A stretch of 64,000 nt of DNA, taken from NCBI RefSeq assembly GCF_900113175.1, contig NZ_FOOK01000009.1:1-64000 (forward strand), read 5' to 3'. The notes under the pieces were generated by a model that worked only from the letters and a program-made list of their open reading frames with translations, had not been told where the DNA came from and did no database searches. The stretch comes from Planifilum fulgidum (GTDB taxonomy: Bacteria; Bacillota; Bacilli; Thermoactinomycetales; DSM-44946). Shown here in pieces: positions 16,247-24,479 of this stretch. Made by a program: the position numbers and the translations under genes. Each line of letters opens with the position of its first letter. The first letter of the stretch is position 1.

Positions 16247-17927
16247 GATTTCCCTCCCATCCTCCCACCTCCCTGACTTCGTAATGGTAGCCCTGCTCCA
16301 CGAGAAACAGCTGGCGATGCAGGGCGTATTCCTGATCCAGGGAGTCCCGGGTGACGAGATTGTAAAAATAGGCGCGGTTCTCCCCCGCCTTGGGGCGCAG
16401 GATCCGTCCGAGCCGCTGCGCCTCCTCCTGCCGCGACCCGAAGGTGCCCGACACCTGGATGGCCACATTGGCGTCCGGCAGGTCGACGGCAAAGTTGGCC
16501 ACCTTGGAGACCACCAGCACCGGAATCTCCCCCCGCCGAAACCGGTCAAAGAGCAGATCCCGGCTCGCCTGCCTCATCTGTCCGGTGATCAGGGGGGCCG
16601 AAAGGCGCGCGGCGATTTCCCGCAGTTGGGAAAGATACTGGCCGATGACCAGCACCCGGTCCCGGCGATGCCTGTCCAGAAGCTCCTCCAGAACCGGGAT
16701 TTTCCCGGGGTTTTCCGCCGCGATCCGGTATTTCCGGCGCTTGGCGGCATGCATGTAGCGCCGGCGCAGCTCGGAGGTCATGGGCACCCGGATCTCGATG
16801 CATTCGGCCCTTGCGATCCACCCCTGATCCTCCAGTTCCTTCCACGGAACCTCGTACCTTTTGGGGCCGATCAAGGAGAATACATCCCCTTCCCTCCCGT
16901 CCTCCCGAATCAGGGTGGCCGTAAGTCCCAGCCGGCGCTTGGCCTGTAGATCGGCGGTGGCCCGGAAGATCGGCGCCGGCAACAGATGCACTTCGTCATA
17001 AATGATCAATCCCCAGTTTCGCTGCTGAAACAATTGCATGTGCTCAAAGGCGCCGTCCTTTTTTCCGCGATGGGTCAGGATCTGATATGTGGCCACCGTC
17101 ACGGGGCGCACTTCCTTTCGGTCCCCGGTATACTCCCCGACCCACTCCGGGGGAAGATCGGTCTTGTCCAGGATCTCTCCGATCCATTGGCGGACCGAGG
17201 TGGCGTTGGTCGTCAAAATCAGCGTCGCCTGTCCCACCCGTTCCATCACGGCGAGGCCGACCACCGTCTTGCCCGCCCCGCAGGGAAGAACAAAAACACC
17301 GCTGCCTCCGGAGGCGGCGCCCCCCTGATGAAACGCCTCCACCGCCCGAACCTGATAATCCCGGAGGCGAAACGGGCGGCCCGACCGGCACACCCGGCGG
17401 AGACGGACGGGAAGCGGTTCTCCTTCGCTGTACCCCGCCACATCCTCCACAGGATATCCCAGACGCAGCAGCTCCCGTTTCAACTGGCCCCGCCGCTCCG
17501 GCGGCACCAAAAGTCCCTCCCCCTCCCGTCCTTCCCGCAAAAATTTCAGGGAAGACAGGCTGAGCACCTCGTCCCTCGCTTCCGAATCCCTGAAGGTGAG
17601 GACCAACTTCCCTTCCCGGTTTTCCAGCCGGACCCGCCCGTACCGGGAAACCGTGTCCGCAATCTCCCGCTCCACCGCCGGGGGAAGCGGAAATTTCCCG
17701 TACCGGGTGAGCAGCTCCAGCATCTCCGCCGCCTTCATCCCCTTTGCCGCCGCATTCCAAAGGGAAAGGGGAGTAATGCGGTAAACATGGACGTATTCCG
17801 GACTTTTCACCAGCTCGGCAAAGGCGGACAGGCGATCGCGGATCTCCGCAAACCGGGGGTGGTTCACCTCGAGGAGAACCGTCCGGTCGCTCTGCACCAC
17901 CAGGGGATTTTCCGGTCGATAGGACAT
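16227..17927 (-). CDS. XPB-type superfamily 2 DNA helicase
   Basis: 566 residues. The N-terminal helicase-associated domain (PLVVQSDRTVLLEVNHPRF to LLRLGYPVEDV, residues about 8-160) is followed by motor domain 1 with Q-motif-like FRLRDYQVRAVE, Walker A LPCGAGKTVVG, DEVH in YDEVHLLPAP, and LTATLIREDGR. Motor domain 2 has VSKVANFAVDLPDANVAIQ and QRLGRILRPK. This is the full set for a 3'-5' helicase or translocase related to archaeal and eukaryotic XPB, used in nucleotide excision repair. ATG follows GGGGAGGGG. First gene of a two-gene operon. Confidence 0.92.
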   Translation of the reverse strand: MSYRPENPLVVQSDRTVLLEVNHPRFAEIRDRLSAFAELVKSPEYVHVYRITPLSLWNAAAKGMKAAEMLELLTRYGKFPLPPAVEREIADTVSRYGRVRLENREGKLVLTFRDSEARDEVLSLSSLKFLREGREGEGLLVPPERRGQLKRELLRLGYPVEDVAGYSEGEPLPVRLRRVCRSGRPFRLRDYQVRAVEAFHQGGAASGGSGVFVLPCGAGKTVVGLAVMERVGQATLILTTNATSVRQWIGEILDKTDLPPEWVGEYTGDRKEVRPVTVATYQILTHRGKKDGAFEHMQLFQQRNWGLIIYDEVHLLPAPIFRATADLQAKRRLGLTATLIREDGREGDVFSLIGPKRYEVPWKELEDQGWIARAECIEIRVPMTSELRRRYMHAAKRRKYRIAAENPGKIPVLEELLDRHRRDRVLVIGQYLSQLREIAARLSAPLITGQMRQASRDLLFDRFRRGEIPVLVVSKVANFAVDLPDANVAIQVSGTFGSRQEEAQRLGRILRPKAGENRAYFYNLVTRDSLDQEYALHRQLFLVEQGYHYEVREVGGWEGNHVSWAD

Positions 17928-17977
17928 GGGGGCACCCCTCCCCGTTTTTCTTTAGTTTGAACCACCCGAAGGGAAAA

Positions 17978-18008
17978 CATGACCGGTCATGCCACCTTGT
18001 GGTAAAAT
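17978..18008 (+). promoter_or_regulatory. 14-bp palindrome next to a -10 element
   Basis: CATGACCGGTCATG (17978-17991) is a perfect palindrome. Eleven nt later TGTGGTAAAAT gives an extended -10 (TAAAAT 18003-18008). The palindrome occupies the -35 position, so it could be a binding site for an activator or repressor of the lipoprotein gene at 18118. Confidence 0.45.
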
Positions 18009-18117
18009 AACCGAGACAGCGGATTTCAAAATTTTTGGCAACAATCCGTCCAATCCCTCGTCAGTAAAGTGATGAGCTTCCGCGAAGCTGCAACCGACCT
18101 GCACAGGAGGGAAAGCG

Positions 18118-18609
18118 ATGGCTATAAGGCAGGTGATGCTCATGGGTTGTTTCGCCCTGATTCTCGCCTTCACCGGCTGCGGTTCGGAACCCGACGGGAA
18201 TCACAATCCCCCCGGCAGCGAAGCTTCCGCAAAGACGGATTCCCCGAAGACGCGGGTGGATTTTCAAGTGGAGCCGGTCGATCAACTGCCCGAGGATGTC
18301 AGGAAACACTTCGACCGACTGACGGCCTCTCCCCAGGGAGGTCATGCCGCCATCCCCCACGGCTCGCGGATCTTTTTGATCATCTCCGCCGGACAGCGCC
18401 CCACGGGGGGATACCAGGTCAAGATCACCGAGATCCTCAAGAAAGGGGAAACCGTTCACATCTACGCGGAGGAAACGGCTCCTGCCAAAGATTCGATGGT
18501 GACCCAGGCCATCACGCACCCGGCGGCCGTCGTCTCCATCCCGCAGAAAGATGAGGCAAATTACGAATTTCACCTGAAAAAGGCCACCCCCCCTTCCAAG
18601 GATCCATAA
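18118..18609 (+). CDS. Lipoprotein with PrcB-type protease-inhibitor domain
   Basis: 163 residues. A lipoprotein signal peptide ends in the lipobox FTGC (Cys20), then a charged flexible linker. The C-terminal half (TGGYQVKITEILKKGETV, HIYAEETAP, ITHPAAVVSIP) matches the protease-complex-inhibitor PrcB C-terminal domain. The mature protein would be anchored outside the cell membrane. GGAGGG precedes the ATG by six nt. The gene is alone, with a terminator after it. The partner protease is not evident. Confidence 0.8.
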   Translation: MAIRQVMLMGCFALILAFTGCGSEPDGNHNPPGSEASAKTDSPKTRVDFQVEPVDQLPEDVRKHFDRLTASPQGGHAAIPHGSRIFLIISAGQRPTGGYQVKITEILKKGETVHIYAEETAPAKDSMVTQAITHPAAVVSIPQKDEANYEFHLKKATPPSKDP

Positions 18610-18650
18610 GCACGGCGCCGCTTTTCATCTCTTGGGCAATGGCAAAAACG

Positions 18651-18679
18651 GACGCCCCGGTCCATCCGGGGCGTCTTTT
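18651..18679 (+). terminator. Intrinsic terminator
   Basis: GACGCCCCGG (18651-18660) pairs with CCGGGGCGTC (18666-18675), followed by TTTT. It lies 42 nt after the lipoprotein stop. Confidence 0.85.
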
Positions 18680-18707
18680 CCTGGCGCCTCTCTCCGCTTC
18701 GTGCGGG

Positions 18708-18869
18708 TCAACGCCGCTCCGGCTCGCGCCGATTCGGCTCCGATTCCGGTTCCGGATCCCGGGGCGAGGCGATCTCCGTCTCTCCCGGCGAAGCGATTTC
18801 CGGTTCCCGGGGGGTGTGGATTTCGGGATCTTCCGGCGAACCAACATCGGGGATGCGCAGTTCAGGCAA
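18708..18869 (-). CDS. Small acidic PEI-repeat protein
   Basis: 53 residues, TTG start at 18869 nine nt after AAAGGAGGTC. The sequence consists of short repeats built on (D/E)PEI(H/A)(T/S)P: SPEDPEIHTP, REPEIASP, GETEIASP, RDPEPESEP, ending in a basic EPERR. It is not recognised. The strong ribosome binding site and repeat structure argue that it is real. It follows the Pro/Cys-rich gene by 47 nt on the same strand, so both may be co-expressed, perhaps as spore surface proteins (inference). Confidence 0.5.
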   Translation of the reverse strand: MPELRIPDVGSPEDPEIHTPREPEIASPGETEIASPRDPEPESEPNRREPERR

Positions 18870-18916
18870 TGGACGACCTCCTTTCTTTTCCCCTATTATG
18901 CCCGGCGAAAATCCGG

Positions 18917-19261
18917 TCATGAATCGGGCTCCCGCCGGATCCAGGGAACTTCCGGGGAAGAAGGGGATGTCCACTGCCTTTTCCATTTTTTCCGCCGTCC
19001 TTTGACGAAACGGATCCCCGGCGACCAAGGGGGCATGCCCGCCGTCGAGGCCGGATGCGCCGGCGTGACCACCCAGGGCACGGGCGGCATGCAGGCGGAA
19101 AACGCCGGACAATAGGGCCATCCCCCGGGACATCCGCAGGGAGGCACCGCCGGAATCGCCCACGGCGCCGGGACCGTCCACGGCCCCAACGGAGAGGGGG
19201 CCGCGGAAGCCCGGGGAACCATGCCCCCCGGGGCAAATCCCCTTCCGACTGAATCCGTCAT
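18917..19261 (-). CDS. Pro/Gly/Cys-rich hypothetical protein
   Basis: 114 residues, ATG 19261 six nt after GGGGAG. The middle is rich in Pro, Gly, Trp and Cys (PPCGCPGGWPYCPAFSAC), a composition seen in spore coat or surface proteins of this bacterial group. The C-terminus is basic (KGRRKKWKRQW). No family recognised. An overlapping open frame on the same strand (start near 18993) is a weaker alternative, so the exact frame usage at the 3' end is uncertain. Confidence 0.45.
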   Translation of the reverse strand: MTDSVGRGFAPGGMVPRASAAPSPLGPWTVPAPWAIPAVPPCGCPGGWPYCPAFSACMPPVPWVVTPAHPASTAGMPPWSPGIRFVKGRRKKWKRQWTSPSSPEVPWIRREPDS

Positions 19262-19664
19262 TTCCATCTCCCCGCTTGATGATGATTGCCTGCCGGCAGC
19301 TCCTTTCCCCTATCAGGACTATGTCGGAAAATCCCCGTCCATGCCGGGATGTGCATCCGGCCCTTGATCTGGCCTTTGCAGCGCGGTGCAGCCGTGCCGT
19401 CCTTTTTCTTTCCCGCAAAAAAGGGACGCCAGGCGATATCGCGCAGCCGGGGACGATTCCTTTCTGCGATCGGCCGACGCAAGAGAACACGGTTTTCCGC
19501 TTCCTGCCTTTATCTCCCTCGAAAAAAGGGGAGACTGCGATATGAACGAGGAGGCGGCGACCCACCTGTGCGGCGGAAAAACCCGTGAAAGTTCTGGATG
19601 AGAACAGGGGCCATCTGTTATGATGGGGAGGGTTTGAAGGTTGAAGGAAAGGAGGGTGAAAGGC
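19262..19664. other. Intergenic region upstream of mgtE
   Basis: 400 nt without a supported gene. I looked for an M-box (ykoK) magnesium riboswitch because mgtE follows, and did not find its conserved blocks. A TATGAT at 19619-19624 could be a -10, without a good -35. Confidence 0.4.
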
Positions 19665-21032
19665 GTGGAAACATCGGAACATCAAACGGTGGCACTGCCG
19701 ATGGACGCCATCAAACTGGCCATTCAAAAGGGAAACAAGGCGGCGATGCGCCAGCTCCTCGAGGAGTTGCAACCCTACGATCTGGGGCAAATCTTTTTCC
19801 GGCTGAACGGCGTGTATCGGCGCCAATTGCTGGATTTTCTCTCTCCCGAAAAAATCGCCGAACTGGTTGAAGAAGTGGAAAAGACCGAGCAACTGGAAAT
19901 CCTGTCCGCGCTGCCGCCGGAAAAGCTGTCCCGGGTGCTGAACCGGGTTCCCTCCGACGAAATGGCGGACCTGTTGGAGGGGCTGGAGGAGCAGAAGGTG
20001 CAGACCCTGCTGAAAAAGATGGAACAGGCCGAGGCGGACAAGGTGCGTGCCCTCCTCGACTATCCCGGGGACACCGCCGGGGGGAAGATGACGACGGAGT
20101 ACATCAGCGTCTACGACCATTACACGGTGGAAGAAGCGATCCAGTATCTCCGTCAAGAGGCCCCGACGGCGGAAACGGTGTACTACATTTATGTGATCGA
20201 CGGGGACGACCGCCTGGTGGGCGTCGTCTCCCTGAGGGAACTTTTGATTGCCCAACCGGATGTTCCCGTACGGGAAATCATGTATGAGCGGGTGATTTCC
20301 GTACCGGCCGACATGGACCAGGAAGAGGTGGCGGCCATTCTGGGACGGTACGATTTTCTGGCCATCCCCGTGGTGGACGATGAAAACCGGCTCCTGGGCA
20401 TCATCACGGTGGACGACATCCTGGATGTCTTGATCGAAGAGGCCCAGGAGGACATCGCCAAACTGTCGGCGGTGAGCCGGGCGGAAAAAGAGGTGCTGGC
20501 CTCCCCCCTGGCTTCCGCCCGGAGGCGGATTCCCTGGCTGATGCTTCTGCTGTTCATCGGCGTGTTGACCTCCAAGCTGGTGGGCTTTTTTGAAGACACG
20601 ATCTCCCGGTTGACCGCCCTGGCCTTTTTCATGCCGATGGTTGCCGGGATGACCGGCAATACCGGAACCCAATCCCTCGCCCTGGTGATTCGCGGGATCG
20701 CTTCGGGGGAACTGACGCGGGACAAGTACGGCCGATTCATCCTGCAGCAGGCGTCCGTCGGTCTGATCATCGGGACGGTTTGCAGCCTGCTGATCGTCGG
20801 CGTGCTCTACGGCATGGAAAACGATCTGCGGCTGGGCATCGTGGTGGGCTTTTCCCTCCTGCTCACCCTGCTCATCGGCACGATCGCCGGCACGGTGATT
20901 CCGCTTCTCCTGCATTTTTTGAAGGTGGATCCCGCCGTCGCCTCCGGACCGCTGATCACCACCCTGAGCGACGTCTTTTCCCTGGTGGTCTATTTCGGCA
21001 TCGCCACTCTCTGCCTCAATTTCCTCCTGTAA
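19665..21032 (+). CDS. mgtE: Magnesium transporter MgtE
   Basis: 455 residues. The cytosolic N-domain (superhelix, about 1-125: LPPEKLSRVLNRVPSDEMADLLEGL) leads to two CBS domains (about 130-255: KMTTEYISVYDHYTVEEAI and VVDDENRLLGIITVDDIL), a plug helix and five membrane helices with the pore motif PMVAGMTGNTGTQS. It imports magnesium and is gated by magnesium bound between the N and CBS domains. GTG 19665 follows AAAGGAGGG; an in-frame TTG at 19641 lies before that site. A CorC-like gene follows after 110 nt. Confidence 0.93.
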   Translation: METSEHQTVALPMDAIKLAIQKGNKAAMRQLLEELQPYDLGQIFFRLNGVYRRQLLDFLSPEKIAELVEEVEKTEQLEILSALPPEKLSRVLNRVPSDEMADLLEGLEEQKVQTLLKKMEQAEADKVRALLDYPGDTAGGKMTTEYISVYDHYTVEEAIQYLRQEAPTAETVYYIYVIDGDDRLVGVVSLRELLIAQPDVPVREIMYERVISVPADMDQEEVAAILGRYDFLAIPVVDDENRLLGIITVDDILDVLIEEAQEDIAKLSAVSRAEKEVLASPLASARRRIPWLMLLLFIGVLTSKLVGFFEDTISRLTALAFFMPMVAGMTGNTGTQSLALVIRGIASGELTRDKYGRFILQQASVGLIIGTVCSLLIVGVLYGMENDLRLGIVVGFSLLLTLLIGTIAGTVIPLLLHFLKVDPAVASGPLITTLSDVFSLVVYFGIATLCLNFLL

Positions 21033-21086
21033 CCCGGAATTTTTATCGGATCGCCGAACGGGGGAAACTCATAACGAGCTCCGTCA

Positions 21087-21135
21087 CCCTTCGGTCGAAG
21101 CGGGCAAGCGGCGCTTGAACGCTTCGAGCGAAGGG
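21087..21135 (+). repeat. 49-nt extended hairpin between mgtE and the CorC-like gene
   Basis: CCCTTCGGTCGAAGCG (21087-21102) and CGCTTCGAGCGAAGGG (21120-21135) are complementary at 15 of 16 positions. The 17-nt loop itself contains CAAGC/GCTTG. The structure ends seven nt before the ATG of the next gene, so it could influence its translation or stabilise the mRNA. No T-run follows. Confidence 0.7.
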
Positions 21136-21142
21136 ACGCCCT

Positions 21143-22492
21143 ATGCAGGAGGTACCTCCATTGCAAGCCTTTGTCGCCACCGTCTTCAATCTGCTGCTGG
21201 TCCTGATACTGGTTCTTCTGAACGGTTTTTTTGTCGCCGCCGAATTTGCCATCGTCAAGGTCCGCTCCACCCGGATCGCCGTGCTGAGGGAAAAGGGGCA
21301 CCGAAGGGCCCGCATCGCGGAAAGGGTGCTGGCCAATCTGGACGCCTACCTCTCGGCCACCCAGTTGGGCATCACCCTGGCCTCCCTGGGTTTGGGGTGG
21401 ATCGGGGAGCCGGCCGTCGCCCGGCTGATCGAACCGGCCCTGGCGCCCCTGGGCATCCCCGAATGGGCGGTCCACACCGCCAGCTTTGTCATCGCCTTTT
21501 CCTTCATCACCTTTTTGCACATCGTCCTCGGGGAGATGGCCCCCAAATCCCTGGCCATCCGCCGGGCGGAGCAGACGACGCTGTGGACGGCCGCGCCCCT
21601 CCACTGGTTTTACAAACTGTTTTACCCTTTCATATACCTGCTTAACGGAGCGGCCAACCTCATCCTGCGCTGGCTGGGGGTGGAAATGGTCCCGGAACAT
21701 CAGCAGGTGCACAACGAGGAAGAGATCCGCATGTTGGTCGCCCAAAGTCACAAAAGCGGCATCATCGACCAAACGGAATTGGCCCTGTTCGACAAAATCT
21801 TCGAGTTTGCCGACCGGGTCGCCCGCGAGGTGATGATCCCCCGGGTGGACATGGTCTGCCTGTATGCCCACAACCGCTTTGAACAAAATCTGAACATCAT
21901 CAAGGAGAGCCAGTACACCCGCTATCCCCTGTGCGGAAAGGACAAGGACGACATCCGGGGGATCGTCCATGTCCGCGAGGTGTTCGAACATCTCTTGGAG
22001 GGGGAGAGTCCCGACTTGATCCGCTTGGCGCGCCCCGCCATCCTGATCCCGGAAACGATGGAGATCAAGGACGCCCTGCGCATTCTGCAAAAAAACCGGG
22101 CCGGAATGGCGATCGTGGTCGATGAATACGGGGGAACCGCCGGCCTGCTCACCACGGAGGACATTGTCGAGGAGATTGTGGGGGAAATCCAGGACGAATT
22201 TGACGATGAGCGCCCCTTTTTCCAGAGCGTCGAAGGCGGCACATCCATCGACGCCCGCCTGTTGATCGAGGAAGTGAACGATTATTTCGGAACGGACATC
22301 GAGGATCCCGACAACGACACCATCGGCGGGTGGGTGTTTTCCCGGCTGAAGGAGGTGCCCCGAATCGGCGACGAAGTGAGGCACAACGGCTGGATATTCA
22401 CCGTTCAGGAGATCGATCAGCGCAGCGTCACCCGGCTCCTGGTGAAACCGGAAAAAAAAGCGGCCGAGGGCAACCTCGACCGAACAAACTAG
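21143..22492 (+). CDS. CorC/HlyC family (CNNM-type) membrane protein
   Basis: 449 residues: DUF21/CNNM membrane domain (about 1-195, helices such as [20 protein letters not shown] and [17 protein letters not shown]), a CBS pair ([13 protein letters not shown] and [19 protein letters not shown]) and the C-terminal CorC_HlyC domain ([20 protein letters not shown]). Relatives such as Bacillus YhdP/MpfA export magnesium. It follows the importer gene mgtE. ATG 21143 has only AAGGGA upstream; a TTG at 21161 has the better AGGAGG at eight nt and could be the true start. Confidence 0.9.
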   Translation: MQEVPPLQAFVATVFNLLLVLILVLLNGFFVAAEFAIVKVRSTRIAVLREKGHRRARIAERVLANLDAYLSATQLGITLASLGLGWIGEPAVARLIEPALAPLGIPEWAVHTASFVIAFSFITFLHIVLGEMAPKSLAIRRAEQTTLWTAAPLHWFYKLFYPFIYLLNGAANLILRWLGVEMVPEHQQVHNEEEIRMLVAQSHKSGIIDQTELALFDKIFEFADRVAREVMIPRVDMVCLYAHNRFEQNLNIIKESQYTRYPLCGKDKDDIRGIVHVREVFEHLLEGESPDLIRLARPAILIPETMEIKDALRILQKNRAGMAIVVDEYGGTAGLLTTEDIVEEIVGEIQDEFDDERPFFQSVEGGTSIDARLLIEEVNDYFGTDIEDPDNDTIGGWVFSRLKEVPRIGDEVRHNGWIFTVQEIDQRSVTRLLVKPEKKAAEGNLDRTN

Positions 22493-22668
22493 GACTCGTC
22501 CTTTGTGCTTTTATCGCGCCCCTTCCACCGCCCGGCCCTGACCGCCGCGGATTTGAGAAGAAATTCGATCTGCGCATTGACGCTTCGCAGTTCATCCGCC
22601 GCCCACTTCTCCAGCACGGCGTAAAGTTCGGGATCGAGGCGCAGCAAAAATCGCTTTTTTCCGCTCAT
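22489..22668 (-). CDS. Small Arc/CopG-like ribbon-helix-helix protein
   Basis: 59 residues: beta strand [20 protein letters not shown], then helix [16 protein letters not shown], the pattern of ribbon-helix-helix DNA-binding proteins. The start ATG overlaps the SPFH stop (ATGA), and the stop overlaps the end of the CorC-like gene on the other strand by four bases. Downstream of SPFH-domain genes similar Arc-like proteins are frequent in Bacilli. Likely translated by coupling to the SPFH gene. Role: DNA-binding or regulatory, unproven. Confidence 0.75.
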   Translation of the reverse strand: MSGKKRFLLRLDPELYAVLEKWAADELRSVNAQIEFLLKSAAVRAGRWKGRDKSTKDES

Positions 22669-23519
22669 GAGTACAGCGTGCCGGTATTAATCACCGGCTG
22701 GACATCTCCTTCCGCCACCAGCGCGACAAGGAGGTTGTTCACCATCGCCGCTTTCCGCTCTTCATCCAGCTGCAGGAGGTTTTCCCCCTCGATCCGAGCA
22801 AGGGCCGATTCCACCATGCCCACGGCCCCCTCCACAATTTTCCTCCGGGCGGCGATGATCGCCTCCGCCTGCTGGCGGCGAAGCATCGCCTGGGCGATTT
22901 CCGGAGCGTATGCGAGATGGCTGATGCGCGCCTCGATCACTTCCACACCGGCCACTTCGAGACGCTCCTCGACTTCCCGCTTCAGGGTTTCGGCCACTTC
23001 ATCGATGCCCCGGAGAGAAGGCACATCGTCCGCATGGCTGTCGTAGGGATAACGGCTGGCCAGGGAACGGATGGCGGTTTCGCTCTGGATGGCCACAAAT
23101 TCCTCGTAGTTGTCGACATCAAACAGGGCTTTGGCCGAATCCACCACTTTCCACACCACCACCGCCCCGATGATGATGGGGTTGCCGGCGGCATCGTTCA
23201 CCTTCAACTTCTCGCTGTTGAAGTTGCGCACCCGGAGGGAAACCCGTTTCTTGAGCGTCAAGGGATTGACCCAGAAAAACCCCGACTCGCGGACACTTCC
23301 CGCATATTTTCCGAAAAAGATCAGGGCCCGCGCCTCATTGGGCTGCACCATGACGAAACCGGGGCCGATCAGCCCGGTGACGACAAAAAATACAACTCCG
23401 AGAAAGTACAACTCCGACAGGAGAAACAAAAAGCCCAACAAGAAGGTTGCCGCTGCGACCCCCAGCATCCCGAAACCGTTCATTTTCCACGCTTGTCTTT
23501 CCTGAATGGCCTGCTGCAT
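22665..23519 (-). CDS. SPFH/Band 7 (prohibitin-like) membrane protein
   Basis: 284 residues. Two adjacent hydrophobic helices near the N-terminus ([20 protein letters not shown] and [20 protein letters not shown]) anchor it, followed by the SPFH domain ([49 protein letters not shown]) and a helical tail with the [21 protein letters not shown] segment. These proteins form membrane microdomain scaffolds. AAGGAGGGG precedes the ATG. The next gene downstream, in a 4-nt overlap, encodes the ribbon-helix-helix protein. Confidence 0.9.
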   Translation of the reverse strand: MQQAIQERQAWKMNGFGMLGVAAATFLLGFLFLLSELYFLGVVFFVVTGLIGPGFVMVQPNEARALIFFGKYAGSVRESGFFWVNPLTLKKRVSLRVRNFNSEKLKVNDAAGNPIIIGAVVVWKVVDSAKALFDVDNYEEFVAIQSETAIRSLASRYPYDSHADDVPSLRGIDEVAETLKREVEERLEVAGVEVIEARISHLAYAPEIAQAMLRRQQAEAIIAARRKIVEGAVGMVESALARIEGENLLQLDEERKAAMVNNLLVALVAEGDVQPVINTGTLYS

Positions 23520-23542
23520 GACGTCCCCTCCTTTTTATCATT

Positions 23543-23571
23543 ATGATATCACAATTATATTGAATTGAAAA
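23543..23571 (-). promoter_or_regulatory. Promoter of the SPFH operon
   Basis: On the minus strand TTTTCA (23566-23571) and TATCAT (23543-23548) with 17-nt spacing in an AT-rich stretch, about 25 nt before the SPFH start codon. Confidence 0.5.
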
Positions 23572-23646
23572 CACGTTCCCATTTCGGACAAGACCTTCCG
23601 TCGGGGAAGAAGTACAATGGAATAAAATAATACCCTGGCGAAGGAG

Positions 23647-24426
23647 ATGATGATCCTGACGTCCTTCATCCTGTCCTTCGATCTGGATCACACCCTGATG
23701 ATCAACCCCTTTCGGCGCTGGGTGTTTCCGGAAATCGAAACCTGGTTCCATTCCCGAGCCCCCAGGGAACAATTCCCCTTTTACGACGTGCTGGGCCGGG
23801 AGCACAGCCGGCGACTCCGGGAGGGACGATTGCGGGACGCCTACGATTGGGACGACATCGTGAGAACGGTCGCCCGGGAGGCGATCGGAGCGGATCCTCC
23901 CTTCACGGTGGAGGAATTGGTGAAAAAACACGCGGTTCCCGGCAAAGTGTGGCGCTTTCCCGACGTTCTTCCGGCGCTGAAGGCCCTCCGGAAGGCCAAT
24001 GTCCCCATGGTCGTCGCCTCCAACGGCTTCGAATGTTACCAGCGCCCCGTCACCGATTGCCTTCAGCTTACGCCCTTCTTTTCCGCCTTTCACACCCCGG
24101 ACCGCCTGCAGACCGCCAAGCCCAACCCCGAATTTTTCCGCTTCGCGGAGCCCGGCCGCATCATCCACGTGGGTGACCGGATCGATCAGGATGTCGTCGG
24201 GGCCAACCGGGCCGGCGCCGTCTCCGTCTGGATCAGCCGGGATCTGCCGCCCGAAATGCGCCGGATGCCCCTTCCCCGGCGGAAAAGTCACCCCGATTTT
24301 CCCCGCTGGCTCTCCATGCGGCTCAAGTGGGAAGGTCATTCGGGACGCGTCACCGAAGAACACCTGCCCGATTACGCACTGGCGTCCCTGGAAGAACTTC
24401 TCCAGGTGTGGGAAAGCGCAAAATAA
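23647..24426 (+). CDS. HAD-superfamily hydrolase
   Basis: 259 residues. Motif 1 SFDLDHTLM (nucleophile Asp11, general acid Asp13), motif 2 VVASNGF, motif 3 lysine in QTAKPNPEFF, motif 4 IIHVGDRIDQDVVGANRAG. The alpha-helical cap (about 20-100) is of the C1 type as in phosphoglycolate-type phosphatases. A hydrolase of small phosphate esters in the cytoplasm; the substrate is unknown. AAGGAG directly abuts the ATG, so the second ATG at 23650 is also possible. Confidence 0.85.
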   Translation: MMILTSFILSFDLDHTLMINPFRRWVFPEIETWFHSRAPREQFPFYDVLGREHSRRLREGRLRDAYDWDDIVRTVAREAIGADPPFTVEELVKKHAVPGKVWRFPDVLPALKALRKANVPMVVASNGFECYQRPVTDCLQLTPFFSAFHTPDRLQTAKPNPEFFRFAEPGRIIHVGDRIDQDVVGANRAGAVSVWISRDLPPEMRRMPLPRRKSHPDFPRWLSMRLKWEGHSGRVTEEHLPDYALASLEELLQVWESAK

Positions 24427-24428
24427 AC

Positions 24429-24452
24429 GCCCGGGGATCATCGCCCCCGGGC
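24429..24452 (-). terminator. Hairpin between convergent genes
   Basis: GCCCGGGG (24429-24436) pairs with CCCCGGGC (24445-24452), followed on the minus strand by GTTTATTTT. It probably terminates the AtoE-type gene and may serve both strands. Confidence 0.6.
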
Positions 24453-24479
24453 CTCGATCATCCCGCCGGCTTTCGCCGC

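Noticed and set aside
19262-19664. M-box (ykoK) magnesium riboswitch before mgtE
   Set aside because: Position suggested it, but the conserved blocks of the M-box were not found on reading the leader.
18708-20915. 735-residue minus-strand frame antisense to mgtE
   Set aside because: It is the reverse-complement shadow of mgtE; only its last 54 codons form a separate small gene with a ribosome binding site.
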